From assembly GCF_000332295.1 (NCBI RefSeq), contig NZ_KB235930.1:4677895-4741894 (forward strand): a DNA stretch of 64,000 bases. Direction: 5' to 3'. The translations under genes and the position numbers were made by a program. Source of the DNA: Fortiea contorta PCC 7126 (GTDB lineage: Bacteria; Cyanobacteriota; Cyanobacteriia; Cyanobacteriales; Nostocaceae). Of the stretch, positions 9,268 to 17,335 are shown piece by piece; position 1 is the first letter of the stretch, and every line of letters starts with the position of its first letter. The notes below the pieces were generated by a model. That model was given only the letters and a program-made list of their open reading frames with translations. It made no database searches and was not told where the DNA came from.

Positions 9268-9472
9268 CATTGGTATCAACTTAACGTGAAAGCCTTGTCC
9301 CGCCTCAGAATGAATTCTGAGTCTCATAGCAAAAGTCATCTCAAGATGACTGAAAATTCTCACAAATCCCTAGTCTACTTCAGTAGACTTTAGTTATTAG
9401 CCTTGAACTTCAGTTCTGGGCGGGTGTGGAAGCCAACAGATAAGCCATTTCTCGCCTAAGTTGACACTAATG
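9268..9472. mobile_element. MITE-like element, copy A (205 bp)
   Basis: Left end CATTGGTATCAACTTAA, right end CTAAGTTGACACTAATG (inverted). It is flanked on both sides by the 9-bp direct repeat ggtaatttc (9259-9267 and 9473-9481), a perfect target duplication. The core holds consecutive hairpins with 2-nt loops at 9304-9321, 9334-9351 and 9372-9389, and a fourth with a GAACT/AGTTC stem. There is no coding capacity. It sits between sbpA and cysT. The perfect duplication shows insertion rather than chance similarity. Confidence 0.85.
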
Positions 9473-9524
9473 GGTAATTTCATACTTCATACTTCAGCCT
9501 TTAGCTGCGTAAGCTCTCTAGGAA

Positions 9525-10652
9525 TTACCGCTGTTTTTGGGCTATAATCTTGTCAAATACGCCCCCGTCTGCGAAAAACTTCTCATCGACCGCATCCCAA
9601 CCGCCATAGTCTTGGACTGTACCCAGAGTTTTCACTTTCGGAAATTTAGCTGTCACTTCTTTAGTTTGGGATAGTTTTTCATCCACGGGACGGAATCCCA
9701 ATTTAACGAATTCTTCTTGTGCAGGGGGGGAATAAAGGAATTTGACGAAAGCTTCTGCTACTTCCCGATTACCGTGCTTATCCACATTTTTATCGACAAC
9801 TGCTACTGGGTTATCAATGGAGATATTTACATCAGGAATAATGTATTCTACCTTACCGCCCTTTTGTTGCGCTAAAATCACTTCGTTTTCATAGTTAATC
9901 AAAGCATCTCCCTGACCTTGCTTGGCAAAGGCATCAGTTGCTTCACGGGCATCTTTGGTGAGAATTGGTACGTTATTGTACACTTTAGTCACAAATGCGG
10001 TAGCTTTCGTATCATCGCCACCGGTTTTAATGACAGAATTCCACAAGGCGAGAAAATTCCATTTAGCGATCCCAGAAGTTTTGGGGTCAGCGGTGATCAG
10101 TTTTGTCCCGTCTTTAGCTAAATCTTCCCAAGTTTTGATTCCTTTGGGATTTCCTGGACGAGTGATAATTGCTGCTACTGATTTAGAAACAATACCGTTG
10201 TTGGGAACTTCGTTTTCCCATCCTGGCTGAATCAGTCCCGCTTTTTCAATTTTCTGGGTATCTCCAGCTAGTGCCAAGTGAACCACATCAGCTTCTAAGC
10301 CGTCAATAATAGCGCGGGTTTGAGAACCAGAACCACCATAACTTTGCTTGAAGGTGACTGTTTGCTGATGTTCTTGTTGCCATTTGCTGACAAATTTGGG
10401 AATAATCGCCTCATGGGCTGCTTTGGTGACAGCGAAAGAAACGAGAGTTAGCTCAACATTTTGCTTATTGGCAGCAACAGGGCTAGCGCCTGGGGTTTCG
10501 GTGGTAGAATTACTGGCAGTGTTTCCTGAGCAAGCTGCAACAGCCACACTCAAGAATATCCCTACTAAAAATAGTGATGCCAAGCTTTGAAAAGATTTTA
10601 CTCTTTTATAGTTGGATAGCGATCGCTGATAAATTCGCTGCCACAAAGTCAT
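9525..10652 (-). CDS. sbpA: Periplasmic sulfate-binding lipoprotein
   Basis: 375 residues. The N-terminal membrane segment ends in a lipobox (AVAAC, Cys41), so this copy is probably a lipoprotein. The mature part is a standard sulfate-binding protein: SFAVTKAAHEAIIPKF, SYGGSGSQTRAIIDGLEADVV, TSGIAKWNFLALW and YGGWDAVDEKFF. It delivers sulfate to CysT/CysW/CysA. It is divergent from a second sulfate-binding gene across a 400-bp spacer, and the two proteins are clear paralogues. Confidence 0.92.
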   Translation of the reverse strand: MTLWQRIYQRSLSNYKRVKSFQSLASLFLVGIFLSVAVAACSGNTASNSTTETPGASPVAANKQNVELTLVSFAVTKAAHEAIIPKFVSKWQQEHQQTVTFKQSYGGSGSQTRAIIDGLEADVVHLALAGDTQKIEKAGLIQPGWENEVPNNGIVSKSVAAIITRPGNPKGIKTWEDLAKDGTKLITADPKTSGIAKWNFLALWNSVIKTGGDDTKATAFVTKVYNNVPILTKDAREATDAFAKQGQGDALINYENEVILAQQKGGKVEYIIPDVNISIDNPVAVVDKNVDKHGNREVAEAFVKFLYSPPAQEEFVKLGFRPVDEKLSQTKEVTAKFPKVKTLGTVQDYGGWDAVDEKFFADGGVFDKIIAQKQR

Positions 10653-11052
10653 TTTAGATGCTCCTCATAAAATCTACGGTTATTCGACATAAATACCGTA
10701 TGTATAGTTTATGGTAATAGATGATTGCAGATATCACTAGCAAAACACAATAGGTAAACTCCACTTTGTCGATATAAATTAGGGTGATGTTAACACTCCC
10801 GGAGTCGTTAGCACTATTGTGAAGTAATTGCATACAACATTTTATAAAAATTGTCAAGATAAATCACAGTTTGCTGATGCTAAATTAACGAAATAATACA
10901 TCTATTTTTCTACCAACAAACCGTAGTTTTTGCATCAAAACCTCTTGATTTGTCTAATTCCATCTGGTAGTGTGTTCTCTCATAAACATTTACTACTGCA
11001 TTCCGATAGAGTTTTCGGATTTTAAAGAAATTACCTGAGCAAATTGCAACCC
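10653..11052. promoter_or_regulatory. Divergent spacer between the two sulfate-binding-protein genes
   Basis: 400 bp, AT-rich, with no reading frame worth calling. It must hold the promoters of both sbpA-type genes. I see no strong palindrome that can be assigned to CysR. Confidence 0.5.
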
Positions 11053-12189
11053 ATGACACACCAAGAGTCGCAAAAATTACCAGCCTTAGGCACTGTAAAA
11101 CAGAAGCTACAAGCATTTAAATCTTCTATCAACAAAACCTCAGCCTTATTGCTAGTCACAGGCTTAGGCGTTAGTACTTTTGTGCCGGTTTACGCACTAA
11201 CCAAATCGTCGCCCACAGCATCTGTGCAGAGACAAACTCAACTCATTAGTCAAAAAGGTACTAAAGAAATCACCCTAGTTTCCTATGCAGTTACCAAAGC
11301 TGCGTATGAAAAAATTATTCCCCAGTTTGTCGCCAAATGGAAAAAAGAAAAAGGTCAAGATTTGGTAGTTCGGGAAAGCTTTGGTGGTTCTGGTTCTCAA
11401 ACGCGTGCTGTGATTGATGGTTTAGAAGCAGATGTTGTTGCTTTAGCCTTAGCTTTAGACACAAAAAAAATTGAACAAGCAGGTTTAATTAAACCAGGCT
11501 GGGAAAAAGAAGCTCCTAATGGCGGCATTGTAACTCGCTCAGTCGTTGCTCTAGAAACCCGTCCTGGTAATCCGAAAAAGATCAAGACTTGGGCTGATTT
11601 AGCCAAACCCGGAATCAAGATTGTCACTGCTAACCCCAAAACCTCCGGTGGTGCGCGGTGGAATTTCCTAGCCTTGTGGGGTTCTGTGGCGAAGAATGGC
11701 GGAAATGAAACCCAAGCGCTGAATTACGTCACCCAAGTGTTTAAGAATGTAGCTGTGTTACCCAAAGATGCGCGGGAAGCCAGCGATGCATTTTATAAAA
11801 AAGGTCAGGGAGATGTGCTGCTGAATTACGAAAATGAAGTACTCTTAGCTGCACAACAAGGAAAAGCCGACTCAGTTTTTGAGATTCCATCTGTGAACAT
11901 TTCCATTGATAACCCAGTAGCAGTCGTCGATAAAAACGTCGATAAGCGCGGTACTCGTGAAGTATCAGAAGCCTTCGTCAAATTTTTGTTTACACCAGAA
12001 GCACAGCGGGAGTTTGCTAAAGTTGGTTTTCGTCCCGTTAACCCCACAGTAGCGAAAGAAGTCCAAAATAGATTTCCCAAAATTTCCCGACTCTACACCG
12101 TTGGAGATTTAGGTGGTTGGGATAGCGTCCAGAAGAAGTTTTTTGATGATGGTGCCATTTTTGACAAAATTCAGAGCGGAAGACGTTAA
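11053..12189 (+). CDS. Second periplasmic sulfate-binding protein
   Basis: 378 residues from the ATG at 11053 (a TTG at 11044 is possible). The N-terminus has ~30 polar residues, then a hydrophobic stretch LLLVTGLGVSTFVPVYA without a lipobox Cys, suggesting Sec export and a soluble periplasmic product, unlike its lipoprotein neighbour. The body closely parallels SbpA: SYAVTKAAYEKIIPQF, SFGGSGSQTRAVIDGLEADVV, TSGGARWNFLALWGS and LGGWDSVQKKFF. The substrate is sulfate or thiosulfate; sequence alone does not separate SbpA from Sbp/CysP. Confidence 0.9.
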   Translation: MTHQESQKLPALGTVKQKLQAFKSSINKTSALLLVTGLGVSTFVPVYALTKSSPTASVQRQTQLISQKGTKEITLVSYAVTKAAYEKIIPQFVAKWKKEKGQDLVVRESFGGSGSQTRAVIDGLEADVVALALALDTKKIEQAGLIKPGWEKEAPNGGIVTRSVVALETRPGNPKKIKTWADLAKPGIKIVTANPKTSGGARWNFLALWGSVAKNGGNETQALNYVTQVFKNVAVLPKDAREASDAFYKKGQGDVLLNYENEVLLAAQQGKADSVFEIPSVNISIDNPVAVVDKNVDKRGTREVSEAFVKFLFTPEAQREFAKVGFRPVNPTVAKEVQNRFPKISRLYTVGDLGGWDSVQKKFFDDGAIFDKIQSGRR

Positions 12190-12192
12190 ACC

Positions 12193-12224
12193 AATTCGCA
12201 ATTCGCAATTCGCAATTCGCAATT
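12193..12224. repeat. (aattcgc)n tandem repeat
   Basis: Tandem aattcgc heptamers directly after the sulfate-binding gene. The same repeat occurs at 39275-39301, after another gene. Confidence 0.75.
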
Positions 12225-12446
12225 ACGTTTTGTGATGGGGATTTAGACCCCACCACAAAACTTACGGATTTTAGAATCCGGGGACTTAAACCCACGAAAT
12301 TTTGTTAAAAATAGGGGTCATATCAATTCGCAACTGGGAAAGTCAGATTCTGCAAAATTCATTACTCAGATCCTTTCCCTAGTCCCTAATACCAATTCTC
12401 TAAATTTTGGCAACACATTAATAACCTGTAGGGGCGAAGCCTACGC

Positions 12447-12648
12447 CATACGTGTCAACTTAACGTGAAACCCTTGTCCCACCTCAGAATGAATTCTGAG
12501 TCTCATAGCAAAAGTCATCTCAAGATGACTCAAAACTCTCACAAATTCCTAGTCTACTTCAGTAGACTTCAGCTATAAGAGAGGGAATTCATTCCCGTGG
12601 TAGGTAAGCCCTGCGATCAGCCATCTGTGGCTTAAGTTAACACCAATG
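12447..12648. mobile_element. MITE-like element, copy B (202 bp)
   Basis: Left end CATACGTGTCAACTTAA, right end TTAAGTTAACACCAATG (inverted). It is flanked by the perfect 9-bp direct repeat agcctacgc (12438-12446 and 12649-12657). The core is highly similar to copy A, with stems CTCAGAAT/ATTCTGAG, AGTCATCT/AGATGACT and AGTCTACT/AGTAGACT. The fourth hairpin has a different stem (GGGAAT/ATTCCC) from copy A at the same place. Noncoding. Confidence 0.85.
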
Positions 12649-12721
12649 AGCCTACGCCCTTACAATAATCTGTACCTCACCAAGTTGTATGTTTCACGTA
12701 TAAAGATAACTAGGATAATAG

Positions 12722-14122
12722 TCATCTATTTCTGCGGATAATACCTTGCCAGTTAATTCTTTGTTTTGTAGAACGCCCTGCTAAAGAGCGAGTGACGACA
12801 AGTTCAATATCTACATTCGTACCGGGAATGAGGACAGTACCGGGAAGTTTCAGCTTGCCTAAAGCCAGGATAAAACGGTTATAGTCGCGGGTGATCAGTT
12901 CCGTGGGTAAATTGCCTTCGTAGACAGTTTGGTAATCAAAAGAGCCAGCTAAGTGATCCTGCGATCGCAATTTTAGCCAAAACTGAGTTTGGATCACATC
13001 AGATTTTGCTGCCAAATCGACAATTTTTAAATTGAGATTGCGTTCAACGCCCTCAAATTCTGCCACTGCTAACCGTGTCACATCTTTTTGCGGGATAGCA
13101 TGATTAACAGTAAAAGTCGTTAAATTAGCCTCAGTCTGGCTGCTACCTGCAACCCATAAATCTTCAGGAAAAGTTACTTCAATTTGTTGATTATCGTTTA
13201 AATTTAATTTGGCGATTTGATTACCAAAACTCGCAATCGGTTGTTTCTCCTGCCAAACTAGTTTAAAAGTTCCTTCTAGGCGTTGAGCAAATTCTCTATA
13301 TTCGTCAGCAATCACAGAACCAGGAGCCAGCAAAGAAGTAGCGCCGGTGCGAACATGCCATTTATTTTTAGAAAGATTAAACTGCTTTTGCGTCAATTCT
13401 GCAATTGTCATCTGCAAACTTTGCAAATCACCTGCTAAGGATTCCTTACCTTTAATAATACTGAGAGTACCTAGGCGTCCTTGGTTGCCATTTGTGCCAT
13501 GATTGCCATATCTACCATCTCTGCCATCTTGACACCTGTAACTCCTTCTAGTGCATTTGTAACCGGGTGTACCGGGAGTCCCCTCGCAAGTTTCAATCTC
13601 CCAACTGTCTCGGCGACAACGACAACCCGCGCCACCATAGCCACCCTGACCGCCACGCCCAGCTTTTCCACCCGGTGCGCGGACAAAAATTTTCTGCAAA
13701 TCAGCCAAATTATTGTAGTAGACATTCACTGAACCGCCATTCCCCGCATCACCGCCCCTACCACCATCGCCGCCATTACCGCCATCGGGTGCCTTCTGGT
13801 CGTGGTTGACATCCTTTGGTTGTTGACCACAATGAGGCTGAGAACCGCGTCTACCGTCCTCCCCATCTTCGCCATCCTCACCAGACAGGTCAAGATTAAT
13901 TGGTGATGCATCGATAAAAATCGTTTGGTTTTGACCGTGACGCCCATCTCTACCCGATCGCCCGTCACTGCCCTTGCTGCCATCTGTGCCATAATTTTTA
14001 CTTGACTTACTGTAGCGATCGTCAGCTTGTGCTGGACAAAAAACTGAACCAGAAGCAGGAATAAAGCTGGAAAATAGACAGAATGTGATGAGAAATGGCA
14101 GTTTTAAAAAATGCTTAGGCAT
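12722..14122 (-). CDS. Secreted collagen-like (Gly-X-Y) protein
   Basis: 466 residues. A signal peptide (hydrophobic LPFLITFCLFSSFIPASG, probable cut after PAQA) is followed by ~180 residues of broken Gly-X-Y tracts such as GSKGSDGRSGRDGRHG, GEDGEDGEDGRRG, GGDGGRGGDAGNGG and GRDGRYGNHG. Between two tracts is a cysteine cluster (CRCRRDSWEIETC). The C-terminal ~240 residues form a non-repetitive, beta-rich domain I do not recognise. It is probably exported and may form collagen-like triple helices in the sheath or outer layer. No neighbour gives a function. Confidence 0.75.
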   Translation of the reverse strand: MPKHFLKLPFLITFCLFSSFIPASGSVFCPAQADDRYSKSSKNYGTDGSKGSDGRSGRDGRHGQNQTIFIDASPINLDLSGEDGEDGEDGRRGSQPHCGQQPKDVNHDQKAPDGGNGGDGGRGGDAGNGGSVNVYYNNLADLQKIFVRAPGGKAGRGGQGGYGGAGCRCRRDSWEIETCEGTPGTPGYKCTRRSYRCQDGRDGRYGNHGTNGNQGRLGTLSIIKGKESLAGDLQSLQMTIAELTQKQFNLSKNKWHVRTGATSLLAPGSVIADEYREFAQRLEGTFKLVWQEKQPIASFGNQIAKLNLNDNQQIEVTFPEDLWVAGSSQTEANLTTFTVNHAIPQKDVTRLAVAEFEGVERNLNLKIVDLAAKSDVIQTQFWLKLRSQDHLAGSFDYQTVYEGNLPTELITRDYNRFILALGKLKLPGTVLIPGTNVDIELVVTRSLAGRSTKQRINWQGIIRRNR

Positions 14123-14577
14123 CAGTGGAGATGTGATTTGTTGTCTCTATTGATGACGCTGCTTTTCAGTAATTTGCTCCCGGTTAGCGGGGTTTGATTA
14201 AAGCTCGGAAATAAAGGGAATAGGAAGAAATGGGGGTAGAGGTATACTGAGTTTTTTGATAAATCAAATATGAGTCTTATAACCATCAATATTTTGTTCC
14301 TTTGCCTCAGCATATAGTGTTTAATTACTGTTATTATTCATCGGAACTAATTGAGGAATTATCGCGTCATTTTTTTGAGAAGCTTGAATCAGTATGTCAG
14401 AGAGTGTTTGACAATTAATGAGCTATTTTTAGAAAGCTAGTAAGTCGTAAACTAAAGTTTTGCGACTGACAATTACCGTCAGATTATTCGTCTATTATTG
14501 ACTGATATTAAGCTATGAAAATTCTGCCTAAATCACCGTATAGTGATTTTGAATCTATTTCTTCGAAGTTATTTATC
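14123..14577. other. AT-rich spacer without genes
   Basis: 455 bp between two divergent genes for secreted proteins. No RNA gene, repeat array or strong palindrome is recognised. It presumably holds both promoters. Confidence 0.5.
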
Positions 14578-15192
14578 ATGGATGTTAAAAGATTAATATC
14601 TTGCACAATGTTAATGTCATTAGTTGCAGCAGCAAGTGGTGTTGCCGCTCAAGCAAATGAGCCGTTGTTAGCGCAATTTGAAGCTCCACCTGGAACTAAA
14701 CCTGTTTCAGGTATTGAACAAGTGAAGCAGCAAAATGAGCAATGCTTGTTAGGTATTAACGGTGTGACAGGATTGGGTAGTGGCAAAGATGCCAGCGGTA
14801 AGGATGTAATAATTGTTTACTTAATCAATGCTAATGACCAAAAATATATTCCCAAAAAACTTAATGGCTTTGCAGTCCAAACTAGAGTGACTGGAACTAT
14901 TAAACCTCGTGCTCAATTTGAAGTCACACCCAGAGTCAAGATTTCTGCAAATAAAAATAGTTTTGGAAAACAATTGGCTCAACCCAAAAAAATTGACCAA
15001 GTGAAGCAGCAGTATGAGCAGTGCTTGTTAGGTATTAGTGGCGTGAACGGAGTTGGTATCAGCAAAGATGCGAATGGGAAGGATGTAATTGTTATTTATT
15101 TGCTCAATGCTAATGTGCAAAAATATATTCCTAAAAAGCTTGATGGCTTCGGGGTACAAACTAAAGTAACAGGAGTTATTAAACCTCTTTAA
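14578..15192 (+). CDS. Exported protein of two small protease-prodomain-like domains
   Basis: 204 residues from the ATG at 14578; the frame opens at 14515, but the signal peptide begins here (MDVKRLISCTMLMSLVAAASGVAAQA). The mature protein is two copies of a ~65-residue domain at ~46-110 and ~139-203, each with EQCLLGI-G-V-G-G, KDASGKDVI-IVYLINAN, YIPKKL-GF and a closing V-T-G-I-KP. The same pattern (GVGIG, then a beta strand, then GHIDAL) forms the region before the catalytic domain of the protease at 15799, and a single copy forms the 15340 protein. No catalytic residues are seen. Each copy has one Cys, so a disulfide is possible. An inhibitor or chaperone role is inferred. Confidence 0.7.
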   Translation: MDVKRLISCTMLMSLVAAASGVAAQANEPLLAQFEAPPGTKPVSGIEQVKQQNEQCLLGINGVTGLGSGKDASGKDVIIVYLINANDQKYIPKKLNGFAVQTRVTGTIKPRAQFEVTPRVKISANKNSFGKQLAQPKKIDQVKQQYEQCLLGISGVNGVGISKDANGKDVIVIYLLNANVQKYIPKKLDGFGVQTKVTGVIKPL

Positions 15193-15250
15193 AAAGTACC
15201 AATTAGAGATGTTGCATTTTAACGTTTCTACTTCAAGATTTATTCAAATT

Positions 15251-15285
15251 TAAATCCCAGATTTGCTCAATAAATCTGGGATTTA
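15251..15285. terminator. Bidirectional terminator hairpin
   Basis: A perfect 14-bp stem (taaatcccagattt, 15251-15264, pairing with 15272-15285) with a 7-nt loop lies between convergent genes. A and T tracts at both ends suit termination in both directions. Confidence 0.75.
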
Positions 15286-15339
15286 AACTGCAACTTTTAT
15301 TAATGTGTAATTTGAAAAGCCCAATAGTAGAGTTTGTAT

Positions 15340-15648
15340 TTAAAGAGCGTCAATTTGTCCTGTGACTTCGCCACGAACTGGCACCCCTTCTAACTGGTTT
15401 GGCAAGCGGTTGAGCACTGTAGCATTGATGACACCAACGATAATAGCTTCTTTTTTTGGTTCAACGATGCGATGAGATATCATAACTACTCCCGGAATTG
15501 CCAGTAGATTGGCTTCGTGGCGTTGAATAATGCTTTCTATTTGGCTGTCTGGTGGTGATGGTGTTGGTGAATAATCTCGCGGCCCCATTTCTAGTCCTAA
15601 CTCAGTTTGGTTAGGTATTTGGAATTGTGGTTGTTCAGCGTTAGTCAT
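15340..15648 (-). CDS. Stand-alone protease-prodomain-like protein
   Basis: 102 residues from the ATG at 15648, chosen because GGAG stands six bases upstream; the GTG at 15660 overlaps that site. The N-terminal ~38 residues are polar and Pro-rich with no signal peptide, so the product is probably cytoplasmic. The rest is one domain: IQRHEANLLAIPGVV, KKEAIIVGVINATVLNRLP and GVPVRGEVTGQIDAL. It ends with the same V-x-G-x-I-DAL pattern as the N-terminal domain of the protease encoded immediately upstream on the same strand. Function is unknown; an intracellular partner or inhibitor of that protease is an inference. Confidence 0.7.
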   Translation of the reverse strand: MTNAEQPQFQIPNQTELGLEMGPRDYSPTPSPPDSQIESIIQRHEANLLAIPGVVMISHRIVEPKKEAIIVGVINATVLNRLPNQLEGVPVRGEVTGQIDAL

Positions 15649-15693
15649 AAAAAGCTCCACGCGATCGCCTCATCTCAATCCTAGTGGAAAATG

Positions 15694-15771
15694 CTCCGCC
15701 TCATGATGAAGAGGCGGAGGTTTATAGTCAGGACTTTAGTGCTTCAAAATCTAGAACTAAAATCCTGACTA
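15694..15771 (-). terminator. Two hairpins between protease gene and downstream small gene
   Basis: CTCCGCCTC (15694-15702) pairs with GAGGCGGAG (15711-15719), and TAGTCAGGA (15725-15733) with TCCTGACTA (15763-15771). On the minus strand the first hairpin is followed by a short T run. They may terminate or attenuate transcription after the protease gene. Confidence 0.55.
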
Positions 15772-15798
15772 CGAGCTGATCCACCATTGAGGAGTCGT

Positions 15799-16983
15799 CT
15801 AGGTGTAAAGGTTAATGTCTAGAGCTGCGAGTACCCTTTGAATCTTGTTAGCGAAGGTATAGCCCCCGCCACCAGCGAATAGCAAGCCCACAGGTGCCCA
15901 ACGATTGTCCCAAGTCCAGATCAATGAGCCGGAGTCGCCACCAGCGCTAAAGGGTGAGCCGGATGTGCTTTGAATCGTGAGTTGATCTCGGAAAAGTGCT
16001 ACGCGACCACCACCGTAGTTGACGTTGATTGTGGCTGACAAATCGGTAATGCGTCCTTGAGTCAGATTTGTTGTCCGTCCTGTTTTACCAACGACTTGGT
16101 TGATTGTTGGTGCTACGGGAGTGCTATTGATGCGGAAGTAAATTTCACTTCCACCGCTCTCATACTTCAACTCGGGGCGTACACGGTCTGGCCAAGCCCA
16201 AGCTGTGGCGGCGTCAACATAGTTAGCTCCACCGGCAAAGTTGATTGGTACCCAAGACTCCAGGATTGCAACTTGGTCAGCCGGATTGTTACCACCATCT
16301 AAACGCCCTGGCTGGAGGATGGCGTCACCAACACTGGCGCTATTGGAATTAGCCAATACGTGGTTGTTGCTGAGAATCAAGAGGCGACTAGAACGAGGAG
16401 CGCGATTCCCCCTGCTCAATGCGCCTAGTGTCCCTGCTGTGATAGCAAAATGACCCACGGAAACACCTCCTGGAGCGGGACGGAAGCGAGCACGCTGATT
16501 AAGTGCATCGATGTGACCAGTGGGGATTTGGTTAATGGATAACTCGGTGAGAGCACGTGTACCAGCTATTGCAGACAGTTCGCTCAATAACTGCTCTGTG
16601 CTGAGGGTATCGATTGTGTAGATATTGAGGGAGAGTTTTCCGGGTGTGGGATTGCTGCTCAGACCTGAAAGTATGGATTGAGCATCAGGGGAGCCAATCC
16701 CTACGCCCACGATGTTGGAACCGCCTGCTTCCCGTGCTGAGGTTGCAGATGCAGCGATCGCTTGGGTTGTGGCGACCAAACTTTTCTCGATCTCGTCTTT
16801 TAAGGAAAGGAGATCTGGGTCTACTTGAGACAGAATTTCTTGGAGGGCTTGTGCTGCTGCTTCAGCCTGCAAACTTTCTTCGTTTCCTGGTGGTAGAAAT
16901 CCTTCTGTTCCAGTCTCGTTTAGAAATGATTCTTGGGGATTGGAATTACCAGGGTTGTTAAATTCTTGTGGTGTGTTCGACAT
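15799..16983 (-). CDS. Trypsin-fold serine protease with N-terminal prodomain
   Basis: 394 residues, no signal peptide. The N-terminal ~85 residues are acidic and Gln/Asn-rich. Residues ~88-162 form a small alpha/beta domain (NIVGVGIGSPDAQ, LSLNIYTIDTLS, GHIDAL). The rest is a chymotrypsin-like domain with a readable triad: His208 in LLILSNNHVLA, Asp257 in NYVDAAT and Ser351 in SAGGDSGSLIW. This architecture recalls bacterial relatives of plant NARROW LEAF 1 proteases, in which a GVGxG domain precedes the protease. The next gene on the strand and the convergent one beyond it encode only copies of that small domain. The substrate is unknown. Asp257 is assigned from spacing and is less certain than His208 and Ser351. 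Confidence 0.8.
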   Translation of the reverse strand: MSNTPQEFNNPGNSNPQESFLNETGTEGFLPPGNEESLQAEAAAQALQEILSQVDPDLLSLKDEIEKSLVATTQAIAASATSAREAGGSNIVGVGIGSPDAQSILSGLSSNPTPGKLSLNIYTIDTLSTEQLLSELSAIAGTRALTELSINQIPTGHIDALNQRARFRPAPGGVSVGHFAITAGTLGALSRGNRAPRSSRLLILSNNHVLANSNSASVGDAILQPGRLDGGNNPADQVAILESWVPINFAGGANYVDAATAWAWPDRVRPELKYESGGSEIYFRINSTPVAPTINQVVGKTGRTTNLTQGRITDLSATINVNYGGGRVALFRDQLTIQSTSGSPFSAGGDSGSLIWTWDNRWAPVGLLFAGGGGYTFANKIQRVLAALDINLYT

Positions 16984-17335
16984 ACTGTTTTTTCTGTTGA
17001 TTTATCTCGTGAGTACATATTCAAAGTAGCTGCCTGTACTTAGGGATGAATAGTACCCATAAGGGTTATATTTGCAACAGAAAAAAAGTATTCTTCAATA
17101 CAATAGACTGCTTTTAGCCATGAAAAAAGGGCATTACCCCCATTTATCTACTTGGTAAGTAGAGTTGATGGAGGTGAGGTGAGATATTTAATTGTGTTCA
17201 CGATTGGCAATGAATAAAATGTTAGCTGAATTGATTAAAAGAACAGAAAAAATTGACAAAAAAACTGTTACAAATTCACTTATTTGCTGCAAAAAATCTC
17301 AATATTGCTATCAATTGAATACTGAAAAGATAGCT
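16984..17335. other. Spacer upstream of protease gene
   Basis: 352 bp, AT-rich. It must carry the protease promoter (minus strand). No RNA gene or repeat is recognised. A short + strand frame here has no coding character. Confidence 0.5.
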
